This document shows, piece after piece, positions 1-6,661 of a stretch of 14,522 nt of DNA. Position 1 is the stretch's first letter. Each line of letters opens with the position of its first letter. A model generated the notes under the pieces. It was given only the letters and a program-made list of their open reading frames with translations. It made no database searches and was not told the DNA's origin. Made by a program: the position numbers and the translations under genes. Source of the stretch: Planctomycetota bacterium (GTDB lineage Bacteria > Planctomycetota > PUPC01 > JACPCR01); assembly GCA_030740295.1 (NCBI GenBank), contig JASLXP010001075.1, positions 1 through 14,522 of the forward strand, given 5' to 3'.

Positions 1-898
1 CGGGGCAGCATCCCCACAATGTCAAGTCACGGCCGAATTCCTGCTTTATCTCCGCCAGGTCCATGCATTCCGGTTGCACAGGGTTGATGGCGGTGACACC
101 AATTTCGATCAGGTCAGGAAGTAGTTCGGTGAGGTCGCCATCACTGTGATACAGCACCTGAATCTCCGGGTTGATCTGTCGGGCTGCCGATACTGCCGAG
201 GCGTGAAACGGCTTGATCCTGTCGCGGTAGAGCTCGAGGCTGACCATCAGCGATTGTTGAGTCGCGATGTCATCGCCAATCCGTAAGACATCCACACCTG
301 CTTCGGCATAGACCCGAGCCTGGAACCGCCGCCGTTCTGCAAGCTTCTCGAAGAGAGCGGCAACAAACTCGGGCCTCTCATGGAAATCGATCATGAGTTG
401 CTCGATACCCCGCATGAGATAAGCAGTTTCCAGGATGGTCTGGGACATCTGCCCTACAACTGTGTAACCCTCCGTTTTGGCCTTCTTGATTTTGGCTTTC
501 AGCCCTGCGGAACACCGGGGATCGACAAAGTTCGGAAAAGGGAATTCATCCAGCCCGGATTCCTCATCAATGCCAGCCAGGGGATGGTAATACTGGTGGC
601 CTGCGTGGTGCCCCTCGGCTGTCTTGAGTGGGATTCTGCCGACACCCCAGCACGACAAGCTTGCATCATCGGGCAGCCGGGGCAGGAAAGGCTTGAAGAT
701 TCCTCGGTCCCCCTGGGGCAGGTCAAGAGACACATACCTGAAATCGCCATCCAGGCAGAAGGAACGGTGATCCGCATCCAGACCCATCGAATCGACGAGC
801 TGAGACATACCGCGAGTGCCGGAAGCATCATACGGAATTCGGTCCGCCGACTGATGGGCGAAGGTCTTGGCGACACGTTCTCGGGATGGGTAGGACAT
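1..898 (-). CDS. Uroporphyrinogen decarboxylase (URO-D) superfamily protein, partial
   Basis: The reverse strand from 898 is open without a stop to the left edge, giving 299 codons of a gene whose 3' end lies outside the window. The N-terminus reads MSYPSRERVAKTFAHQSADR, then IPYD and a GT pair, the usual opening of URO-D superfamily proteins (PF01208). Further on are a YHSDG segment and an INPVQPE segment near residues 255-275, matching the conserved substrate-pocket region of this fold. Family members are either heme-pathway uroporphyrinogen decarboxylases or, more often in environmental bacteria with many copies, corrinoid- or cobalamin-linked methyltransferases and proteins of unknown role. 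Nothing here is specific to heme synthesis and no heme gene is adjacent, so I assign only the superfamily. The start at 898 is chosen because the family-typical RERV motif follows at once; only a weak GGA precedes it. The gene diverges from the plus-strand gene at 1193. Confidence 0.88.
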   Translation of the reverse strand, partial: MSYPSRERVAKTFAHQSADRIPYDASGTRGMSQLVDSMGLDADHRSFCLDGDFRYVSLDLPQGDRGIFKPFLPRLPDDASLSCWGVGRIPLKTAEGHHAGHQYYHPLAGIDEESGLDEFPFPNFVDPRCSAGLKAKIKKAKTEGYTVVGQMSQTILETAYLMRGIEQLMIDFHERPEFVAALFEKLAERRRFQARVYAEAGVDVLRIGDDIATQQSLMVSLELYRDRIKPFHASAVSAARQINPEIQVLYHSDGDLTELLPDLIEIGVTAINPVQPECMDLAEIKQEFGRDLTLWGCCP

Positions 899-1192
899 CG
901 AGATTCCAGACAAGAATGAATCGCCGCATCCCCCATGGCCCGTGATTATTTCGAAGTATCCGGGAAACAGTATTCCCGAAATTCTGGTGAATCCGGTTAC
1001 GATTCACTGATGCTCTTCGGTGTTTTCAGTTTCGTCGACTCTGACGATGCCCTCACTCTGGATGCGGGAATCCATGTCTTCACAGCGGGATGTGCGCCTC
1101 GACGCGAACTTATGATATAGTGATGAGCAAGGTTTCGGCCAGTCGCGGGATGCCCCGCCAGCGCCAGTGCAGAACTAAACGCGTGAGCGAAT
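899..1192. other. Divergent intergenic region
   Basis: This 294-base stretch lies between two divergently transcribed genes, so it should hold promoters for both. On the plus strand a -10-like TATGAT occurs at 1111-1116 without a convincing -35 partner. A short perfect hairpin (GCGGG, loop ATGC, CCCGC) lies at 1145-1158, about 35 bases before the next gene. A 61-codon open frame at 935-1120 has no family features and I do not call it a gene. No RNA gene was recognised. Confidence 0.4.
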
Positions 1193-1468
1193 ATGAAGCA
1201 TCAGAATCAACTCAAACCGATCGGCAAGTGCAAGGGGTGTCGTCTCAATCTTAAGAAGCGTTGTGGAGTTTTTATCCATCCCAAAGAGATGTGGGACCGA
1301 GGCCACTGCAAGGGCTTTATGAATGAGGATCTCTACCAGGATTACCTCGCTGAACAGGAACAGTTTCACGCCAAGACGCCCAGGGAGCTCAGGCAGGAGA
1401 GGTCTAAGAGGAACAAGGCGGAACCACATCATGACGGGCTGACCAATCCCGGCGCGTCACGCTGGTAA
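1193..1468 (+). CDS. Small basic Cys-rich protein, unknown function
   Basis: This 91-residue protein is very basic. Its four cysteines sit in the first 40 residues, at C13, C16, C24 and C39, giving the spacing C-x2-C-x7-C-x14-C. The segment around KKRCGVFIHPKEMW and GHCKGFMN (residues 21-44) is dense in Cys, Trp, Gly and charged residues and looks like a conserved small zinc-binding domain. The C-terminal half is rich in Lys, Arg, Gln and Glu, probably helical or disordered, and may contact nucleic acid. These roles are inference from composition. The ribosome-binding site is weak (GAG about 8 bases before the ATG). The gene lies 71 bases upstream of hflX in the same direction and may be cotranscribed with it. 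An antisense open frame (1175-1432) is a shadow. I do not recognise a named family. Confidence 0.7.
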   Translation: MKHQNQLKPIGKCKGCRLNLKKRCGVFIHPKEMWDRGHCKGFMNEDLYQDYLAEQEQFHAKTPRELRQERSKRNKAEPHHDGLTNPGASRW

Positions 1469-1523
1469 GGGCACAGGCCGATCACAGATGCATAACAGAT
1501 TCCGGATCAAGCATCTAACATTC

Positions 1524-1528
1524 AGGAG
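1524..1528 (+). promoter_or_regulatory. Ribosome-binding site deciding the hflX start
   Basis: AGGAG lies 11 bases before the ATG at 1540. The in-frame GTG at 1528 overlaps this motif and would leave that start without a ribosome-binding site, so ATG 1540 is preferred. Confidence 0.6.
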
Positions 1529-1539
1529 TGACAAACCAG

Positions 1540-2634
1540 ATGAGTGAACGTGCAGTTCTCGCCCAGGTATCCTCAGCGGGCATTAAAGGCTCGCGCCGGG
1601 AATCTCTCGAAGAGCTTCGACGACTCGCCGATACGGCGGGAGCAGATGTGGTCGGCGATTGCATCCAGCGCAGCGGCAAGCCGCGCGCTTCCATGCTGAT
1701 GGGCCAAGGCAAGCTGGACGAGTTAGGCGCCCTCTGTCGCGACCAGAAGGCTGACCTGGCCGTCTTCGACAACGACCTCACACCAGGACAGATGGCCAAT
1801 CTCGACCTTGCCCTGGGCGTCAAAGTCATCGACCGAACGGAACTCGTACTCCAGGTTTTTGCACGCCGTGCGCGAACGAAGGAAGCACAGGTTCAGGTTG
1901 AGCTGGCTCAACTCGAATACATGATGCCGCGCCTGGCGGTCACCACAAAAAAATGTCCCGCTCCCGGGGAGGCATTGGGATGCGTGGCCCGGGCGAATCT
2001 GCTCTGGAAATGAGGTCGCGACACGTTCGCGCTCGGATTCGGCATCTGAAAAGAGTTCTCAAAGGCATCGACGCCGAGCGAGAGACCCAGGCGCGTCAGC
2101 GGCGGAGGCTTCCGTCTATTGCTGTCGTGGGGGTATACGAACGTTGGAAAGAGCACTCTCGTCAACGCACTGACGAACGCGCATGTCTACGTGGACGACC
2201 GGCTCTTTGCCACCCTCGACGCGACTTCCCGCGCACTGCAGCTACCCGATGGAAGGAAGGCCATTCTTAACGACACGGTCGGCTTCATTCGCCACCTGCC
2301 TCACGGGCTGATCGCTTCCTTTCGTTCCACTCTCTCGGAGGTCCGAGAGGCAGACGTCATACTGCATGTGGCAGACGCGACGCATCATGACACTGCGAAC
2401 CAGATGAAGGTCGTCGAAGACACGCTGTCGGAAATCGGCGCGACGGAAGCGCCCCGAATCCTTGCCTTTAATAAGATCGATCTCGTCGGAGACTCCGATT
2501 CATTGGACGCAATCCAGGAGGCATATCCGCAAGCTCTGCTGATCTCAGCCGTGAAAAGAGCAGGGCTGGACGAACTGCTTTCCAACTTCGGGGAGGCCAT
2601 TCCAGAAAGGGCCGAGGCCGGCGCAGCACATTGA
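1540..2634 (+). CDS. hflX: GTPase HflX, interrupted by two compensating frameshifts
   Basis: HflX is a ribosome-binding GTPase that splits stalled or stressed 70S ribosomes. The family sequence is spread over three frame segments: 1540 to about 1953 (N-terminal HflX domain through MMPRL), about 1953-2132 (SRSRGGIG, RGPGES and the helical linker) and 2134-2634 (G domain). The repaired product is about 364 residues, a normal length. Visible motifs are the HflX signature RGPGE near residue 148, G1 GYTNVGKST near 200, G3 DTVGF near 245, G4 NKID near 311 and G5 SAV near 335. Without correction, translation from 1540 stops at 2013 after the N-terminal domain. The shifts sit in an A7 run (one A too few) and a G5 run (one G too many), so total length is conserved. 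Either these are assembly errors or the gene is a recent pseudogene; programmed recoding at both sites is less likely. Family identity is certain; functional status is not. Confidence 0.85.
1947..1953 (+). other. Frameshift site 1 in hflX (A7 run)
   Basis: Seven consecutive A residues follow ACC AC. In the upstream frame they read as A AAA AAA, the pattern of a -1 slippery heptamer. Family-like HflX sequence continues from ATG at 1953 in the -1 frame. An eighth A in the true genome, or a -1 slip, would give a product with exactly the expected spacing of seven residues between PRL and the SR motif. Confidence 0.75.
2129..2133 (+). other. Frameshift site 2 in hflX (G5 run)
   Basis: In the Walker A region the frame reads GTG GGG G TAT ACG AAC. 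One extra G in this run of five throws out the G1 loop; removing it restores VVGYTNVGKST. The shift is opposite to the one at 1947-1953, so the frame returns to that of the start codon. Confidence 0.75.
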
Positions 2635-2676
2635 TTTCAATCGGCGATAGCGGGTGCAAGGGCACAATGGTTGACT

Positions 2677-2698
2677 GCTGTCTCTTCGTAGGGACAGC
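2677..2698 (+). terminator. Hairpin after hflX, possible terminator without U tract
   Basis: GCTGTCTC at 2677-2684 pairs with GGGACAGC at 2691-2698, with one G-U wobble. The T and A at 2685 and 2690 extend the stem to 9 bp around a TCGT tetraloop. It starts 43 bases after the hflX stop. No run of T follows, so intrinsic termination is uncertain; it could be an mRNA 3'-end stabiliser or a pause element. Confidence 0.35.
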
Positions 2699-2870
2699 TC
2701 GGCCCAGGCGTACAGGAGACCTTCTGCAGACAGTGTCTTTTGTCCTGCGTGACGATTCTGCAATGGGCGGCTCTCGTTTTTCACCTTGTCTATTCTGCGT
2801 ATCTTTCACGAACCACATCGAAACAGACATAACAGATGAATCGGGAAATGATTGAGGGGCAGAGTCAGTT

Positions 2871-2897
2871 TTGCGGTATGCAGGGCCGGAGTATAAT
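2871..2897 (+). promoter_or_regulatory. Sigma-70-type promoter for dksA-lspA
   Basis: A perfect -10 TATAAT lies at 2892-2897. The best -35 candidate is TTGCGG at 2871-2876 with a short 15-base spacer. Transcription would begin near 2904, leaving a 5' leader of about 55 bases before the ATG at 2960. The position fits, but the -35 element is weak. Confidence 0.55.
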
Positions 2898-2959
2898 TGC
2901 AGACAATCACGTGCGTATCACGTAAACAATCCATTCAGATTTCAACAGAGGAAAGAAAA

Positions 2960-3310
2960 ATGACAGCCGAAGAACTCCAGCAGTTGAGGGAAGGATTACT
3001 TCACAAACGAAGCACGCTGGCCGGCGATGTCGAGAGCCTTTCCAACTCGGCGCTTAGCAAAGAAGGCTCACATCTGCCGCTGCATCTCGCAGACAATGGC
3101 ACGGATACATTCGATCAGGACATGTCCCTTGGGCTTGTCGATTCGGAGCTTGATGAGATTCGATCCATCGACGATGCCTTGGACAAGATTGCGGCCGGTA
3201 CTTACGGCCTGTGCGAAGGCTGTTCTCAGCCCATTCCCGTGGCCCGCCTGCAGGTGCTTCCCCATGCCAACCACTGCGTTGCGTGCCAGGCTGCGAGGGA
3301 AGAGGCGTAG
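2960..3310 (+). CDS. DksA/TraR-family C4 zinc-finger protein
   Basis: This 116-residue protein belongs to the DksA/TraR family, whose members enter the RNA polymerase secondary channel and, with or without ppGpp, tune transcription of stable-RNA and stress genes. An N-terminal helix (about 2-30) and a second helix (about 55-80) would form the coiled-coil hairpin, with an acidic stretch of D-N-G-T-D and FDQD between them at 45-54. The zinc finger is C85-x2-C88-x17-C106-x2-C109 with YGLCEGC and HCVACQ contexts. At 116 residues it is shorter than E. coli DksA (151) and closer to short DksA-like proteins. The ATG at 2960 is chosen because GAGGA lies 7 bases upstream; a longer reading from TTG 2897 would start inside the -10 box. 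The gene is followed 6 bases later by lspA, probably in one transcript. Confidence 0.88.
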   Translation: MTAEELQQLREGLLHKRSTLAGDVESLSNSALSKEGSHLPLHLADNGTDTFDQDMSLGLVDSELDEIRSIDDALDKIAAGTYGLCEGCSQPIPVARLQVLPHANHCVACQAAREEA

Positions 3311-3316
3311 CCCGTT

Positions 3317-3850
3317 GTGAAGCCACACATCATATTCTGGCTGGTTGCCGCGGCGGCCACCTTCCTCGATCTGCTGACCAAACATCTTGCCTTTGATTGG
3401 CTCGGGGGAGAGAAGAGCGGGACGTTTCACACCTTCATCTCACCCATTCTGGATTTTCGCTGCGCACGCAACACCGGCGGAGTCTTCGGCATCCTGCCCG
3501 ACAACGGCTTTGTCTTTGTGCCGCTCTCCTTTGTCGCGCTCGGCTTCGTCTACTGGTTCTTTATCACCACTTTCAAAAAGACCTGGAAGACGCTGCCGCC
3601 CCTGGCTCTCATCTCCGCGGGCACGCTGGGGAATCTGTATGACCGTTTGATGTTCGGGGGTGTCCGGGATTTCATTGATTTTCACGTAGGCTCCTTCACC
3701 TGGCCCACGTTCAATCTCGCAGACACCTGGATATGTACCGGGTGCGGTGTTCTGATTCTCTTGATTATGACCGAACCGGCTCTACAAGAAGAGAAACACA
3801 AGAAAGGGAAGCAAGAACAAGCGGCCACGGAATCAGAAAGAGATTCCTGA
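3317..3850 (+). CDS. lspA: Lipoprotein signal peptidase (signal peptidase II)
   Basis: LspA is the inner-membrane aspartyl protease that cuts the signal peptide from diacylglyceryl-modified prolipoproteins. The 177-residue product has four hydrophobic segments (about 5-22, 65-83, 93-106 and 133-152). The family motifs are present: LDLLTK near 17-22, RNTGGVFG near 51-58, GTLGNLYDR with catalytic D109, and FNLADTW with catalytic D136. After the last membrane segment comes a charged tail of about 25 residues rich in Lys, Glu and Gln, longer than in many homologues. Translation starts at GTG 3317, with GAGG 11 bases upstream inside the end of the preceding gene, which suggests translational coupling. 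The dksA-lspA arrangement recurs in several bacterial groups. Identification is firm. Confidence 0.95.
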   Translation: MKPHIIFWLVAAAATFLDLLTKHLAFDWLGGEKSGTFHTFISPILDFRCARNTGGVFGILPDNGFVFVPLSFVALGFVYWFFITTFKKTWKTLPPLALISAGTLGNLYDRLMFGGVRDFIDFHVGSFTWPTFNLADTWICTGCGVLILLIMTEPALQEEKHKKGKQEQAATESERDS

Positions 3851-3917
3851 GAGCCATCACGCGTGGCGACGGGCTGCTGGCATCTTGTTGCCATATGGCT
3901 AAGCCTGATTCCTCAAA

Positions 3918-3927
3918 AGAGGTGGAG
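3918..3927 (+). promoter_or_regulatory. Ribosome-binding site deciding the dehydrogenase start
   Basis: AGAGGTGGAG lies 10 bases before ATG 3938. It rules against the longer reading from GTG 3863, which adds 25 residues unlike the family, and against ATG 3950, which is 22 bases away. Confidence 0.5.
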
Positions 3928-3937
3928 CCATTTTGCG

Positions 3938-5242
3938 ATGTGCAAGACCATGGAAAACTACCAGGCTTTCTACAATGTGGACGAGAACTACGAAGTGCCC
4001 GCAACCATGCAGGCACTCGTCATGTGCGGCACGAACTGGGATTTTCTCGACGTAAAAGAAGTTGCCGTTCCTTCTCCGAACGAAAACCAGTTGCTCGCCC
4101 GCGTGGACGCAGCAGGTGTCTGCTCGTCGCTCCTCAAGATCATGGCTCAGGGAGCGGAGCACAAGCACTTCAATGGTTGGGATCCGGAAAAGTATCCGGT
4201 CATCCTTGGCGATGAAGGTGCACTCACGGTCGTAGAGGTCGGTGAAAATGTGCAGGCCAGTTTCGCCGTGGGCGATCGCTGTTCGCTGCAGCCTGCGGTG
4301 CATCACGGGCCCATCAATCATCTCGAGCGTTACAACAGCAACGCCGAGGGCATGGACTTCACTGCGGTTGGCTACACGCTCGGTGGATGCCTGGCCCAGT
4401 ACATCCTTGTTCAGGAAGAGGTGCTTGCGGGAGGCTCTCTCGTTCGCCTTCCGAATGACAACATTCCTTACTTTGCGGCCTCATTGGCTGAGCCTGTCTC
4501 GTGTGTTGTGTGCGGCCACGAACGCCACATTCACATCCGCCAGGATTCGCCGGGCGCGCCGAGGCATGCCGTGCTTGGCATCAAACCGGGCGGGGTCTGC
4601 GTCATAATCGGCGCAGGTCCGATGGGCAGGATTCATGCGGAGCTTGTTCTTCGATACAAACCCTCACAGGTCATCGTGAACGACCTGGTCGATGCGCGCC
4701 TTCAATGGATTCTTGATGTCGTCAAACCCCGGGCCAACGCTCGCGGCATAAAAATTCACGTGGCACAGGGCGACAAACTTGAAGAAGTCCTGCGCCGGGT
4801 GAGCGATGGTCGCGGCGCCGATGATGTTATCGTCGCGGTTGGTGTGCGCCCGGTACAGCAGGCATCGATCGATCTGGCCGCGCCGGGCGGGGTGGTCAAT
4901 CTTTTCGGTGGGCTGAAACGCGGGGATCACGTCATCTACCTTGACACGCTGAAGGTGCACTACGATGACATCAGAATCGTCGGCTCGAGTGGGGGCCTTC
5001 CCAGCGATATCACTGCATCGTTAGAGTTGATGGCCGCCGGCGAGATCGTCCCAGGTAATCACGTGGGTCTGGTCGGCAGTCTTGACAGTGCAGTTGAAGC
5101 CTTGCGGCTTATTGATGCTGTCGAGACCGAAGGCAAGACCATCCTGTATCCTCACGTTCGCCAGACCGATCTCTTTGAATCTGATGGTTGGACAAAAGAG
5201 AAGGAAATCGATTTTCTGAATGAGACTTTGAACGACTGTTAG
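3938..5242 (+). CDS. Medium-chain Zn-type dehydrogenase, sorbose-1-phosphate reductase-like
   Basis: This 434-residue protein is a medium-chain dehydrogenase/reductase with a GroES-like N-terminal domain (about 20-190) and a Rossmann domain carrying GAGPMG at 225-230. The LAEPVSC segment (183-189) and the large insert after it resemble L-sorbose-1-phosphate reductase (SorE-type) and related sugar-alcohol or sugar-phosphate dehydrogenases; that substrate link is inference. The probable catalytic-zinc Cys is C62 in GVCSSLLK. The usual GHE motif is replaced by GDE (D92, E93), and the structural-zinc four-Cys loop appears absent. It would oxidise or reduce a polyol or sugar phosphate with NAD(P). 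It lies 87 bases after lspA and 78 bases before the transporter, all on the same strand, but no shared function is evident. No sugar transporter or kinase is adjacent. Confidence 0.8.
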   Translation: MCKTMENYQAFYNVDENYEVPATMQALVMCGTNWDFLDVKEVAVPSPNENQLLARVDAAGVCSSLLKIMAQGAEHKHFNGWDPEKYPVILGDEGALTVVEVGENVQASFAVGDRCSLQPAVHHGPINHLERYNSNAEGMDFTAVGYTLGGCLAQYILVQEEVLAGGSLVRLPNDNIPYFAASLAEPVSCVVCGHERHIHIRQDSPGAPRHAVLGIKPGGVCVIIGAGPMGRIHAELVLRYKPSQVIVNDLVDARLQWILDVVKPRANARGIKIHVAQGDKLEEVLRRVSDGRGADDVIVAVGVRPVQQASIDLAAPGGVVNLFGGLKRGDHVIYLDTLKVHYDDIRIVGSSGGLPSDITASLELMAAGEIVPGNHVGLVGSLDSAVEALRLIDAVETEGKTILYPHVRQTDLFESDGWTKEKEIDFLNETLNDC

Positions 5243-5320
5243 CAGCGTGAATATGGGAATAAGGCCAGAGTGACAGTCGGTGGCGGGCTGTGAATTAGAA
5301 CCTCTCGAGGAACAGGCAAC
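5243..5320 (+). other. Short gap before the transporter
   Basis: A weak 6-bp stem (ACAGTC with GGCTGT, one G-U wobble, 5273-5291) is present without a T tract. GAGGA at 5307-5311 serves as ribosome-binding site for the GTG start at 5321. The gap is too short for a molybdenum-cofactor riboswitch, and I see no such structure. Confidence 0.3.
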
Positions 5321-6661
5321 GTGATCCCGCCGCCGAAAAAGCTAGTCACAGTCAGGAATGTGCCCGTCAGGTTCAAGCAGGAGCATGGCAATCTTCCGCG
5401 GCTCAGAGGGCACATCTTCTTTCTCGTCGCACTGTTCTCACTCGTCGCAAATCTCTGCTTCGCCGAAACAGATCCCGAATCTGACGGGGCGTTCATTTCC
5501 CATAAATACATCGGCCTCGCGCTCGGACATTTATTTTTTCTGTATGTCGGCATCAGATTCGTCTGGCCCGGATCGCAGGTCCGGTTTGGTATCTACATCG
5601 CCGGGTACGCCTTCCTTTACTGGCTTCTCGGCGGATATACCCACCACGAATTGCTCATGATGCTGTTTTCGATGTTGTACGCGGCGACCTTCCACACGCC
5701 GCTGCTGTTCGCGTGGTTTCTCGTTTTCATATTTTCGTTTGTCCTTTTTCCGTATTACGCGTTCGCGGAATTTGTGGTCGGCATCGTACTGGTCACAGGC
5801 GTCTACTCTCTTTGGAGGAGTGACCGCGGCTACTTTGTTCCCGGCTCTTTTCTGTGGGGAAGTGCGCTGCTCGCTGTCCTGTTGCTGCCTTTGGTAAATC
5901 TCGTATCGCAGAGCACACCGCAAGAGGTCGTAAGAGTCTGGCATGGCGCGGATCCGGCCTCCGGCAGCATGGTGCGCGGCGCGATTTGGCTGAGCCTCAG
6001 AACCGCGACTATTTCGACACTTATCCTCGCAGTGATGGGTATTCCTCTCGCCTACGCGCTGTCCCGTGCGAGATTTGTCGGCAGACAACTGCTCTTGACG
6101 ATGATCGATATTCCGATCGTGATCCCGCAGCCGATTGTCGGAATCGCCCTCCTGCAGCTTATCGGGGAAAATGTCACCCTGGGCGCGACTCTGAAAGAAA
6201 CCTTCGGGCTGCGTTTTTCCGGGGCGATCGGAGGAATTGTGCTGGCGCAGGTTTTTGTCAGCGCGCCCTTTCTGATCCGGGCGACGGTGGCCGCATTCGA
6301 AGAGGTGGACCCGAAGCTGGAGGGGGTAGCACGCACCCTCGGAGCGAATGCGGTACAGGCCTTCGGCTTAGTCACATTACCACTCGCCGCCAGGGGCATT
6401 TTTGCAGGGCTCATCCTCGGCTGGGCGCGGGCCATCAGCGAGTTTGGCTCGATTCTGATCCTTGCAGAATTCCCTGAGACCGCGCCGGTGATGATCCATC
6501 ACCTTTTCATGCGCCACGGTCTCTCGCAGCAGACGCTGCCCGCGGTCGTCTTACTGATCTTTGTGTGTCTCTGGTGCTTTATTGGTCTGCATCTGGTTCG
6601 GACGGTCTGGGGCGGCAGCTACTTAGGAGGAGGTGGGAATGCCCAGCACGATCCGAGCTGA
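5321..6661 (+). CDS. Molybdate/tungstate-type ABC permease with extra N-terminal membrane domain
   Basis: The C-terminal part (about 176-430 of 446 residues) is an ABC-importer permease of the ModB/WtpB/TupB kind. It has LSLRTATISTLILAV near 224-238, IPLAYALSRARFVGR near 241-255, IDIPIVIPQPIVGIALL near 262-278, and the ATPase-coupling EAA loop near 327-376 (PKLEGVARTLGA, then AGLILGWARAISEFG). Permeases of this family are usually about 230-280 residues. Here about 175 extra residues precede the core: a signal-like segment (31-48, ending CFA) and four or five further hydrophobic segments (about 62-82, 88-106, 110-146 and 147-165). I do not recognise that domain. Start GTG 5321 follows GAGGA by 9 bases, and there is no in-frame ATG before residue 113. 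It overlaps the ATPase gene by 23 bases. No periplasmic binding-protein gene is adjacent. Confidence 0.85.
   Translation: MIPPPKKLVTVRNVPVRFKQEHGNLPRLRGHIFFLVALFSLVANLCFAETDPESDGAFISHKYIGLALGHLFFLYVGIRFVWPGSQVRFGIYIAGYAFLYWLLGGYTHHELLMMLFSMLYAATFHTPLLFAWFLVFIFSFVLFPYYAFAEFVVGIVLVTGVYSLWRSDRGYFVPGSFLWGSALLAVLLLPLVNLVSQSTPQEVVRVWHGADPASGSMVRGAIWLSLRTATISTLILAVMGIPLAYALSRARFVGRQLLLTMIDIPIVIPQPIVGIALLQLIGENVTLGATLKETFGLRFSGAIGGIVLAQVFVSAPFLIRATVAAFEEVDPKLEGVARTLGANAVQAFGLVTLPLAARGIFAGLILGWARAISEFGSILILAEFPETAPVMIHHLFMRHGLSQQTLPAVVLLIFVCLWCFIGLHLVRTVWGGSYLGGGGNAQHDPS
6625..6633 (+). promoter_or_regulatory. Strong ribosome-binding site for the ATPase gene
   Basis: AGGAGGAGG sits inside the 3' end of the permease gene, with AGGAGG ending 8 bases before ATG 6639. 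It overlaps the GTG at 6633, so that codon is not the start. Confidence 0.7.

Larger units (their letters stand above)
2635..2959. other. Intergenic region between hflX and the dksA-like gene
   Basis: These 325 bases hold a hairpin near the hflX 3' end and a promoter for the next operon, both listed separately. A 74-codon open frame at 2631-2855 has no recognisable family features and no good ribosome-binding site, so it is not called. No tRNA or riboswitch was recognised. Confidence 0.5.

Noticed and set aside
380..936. Open frames on the plus strand (380-919) and minus strand (499-936)
   Set aside because: Both are shadows of the URO-D gene, whose frame is open from 898 to the left edge and carries family motifs throughout.
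935..1120. 61-codon plus-strand open frame
   Set aside because: No family features, no ribosome-binding site, and it ends at the TATGATATAG motif in a promoter-like region.
1528..1530. GTG as the hflX start
   Set aside because: It lies within the AGGAG ribosome-binding site that serves ATG 1540.
1945..2133. Fully programmed double frameshift to make HflX
   Set aside because: The A7 site is plausible for -1 slippage, but a required +1 event at a G5 run has no known stimulator, so error or pseudogene is the simpler reading.
2631..2855. 74-codon plus-strand open frame after hflX
   Set aside because: It overlaps the hflX stop, contains the hairpin sequence and has no recognisable protein features.
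3863..3937. N-terminal extension of the dehydrogenase from GTG 3863
   Set aside because: The 25 added residues are not family-like, and a ribosome-binding site lies just before ATG 3938.
5243..5320. Molybdenum-cofactor riboswitch before the transporter
   Set aside because: The gap is only 78 bases and shows just a weak 6-bp stem.
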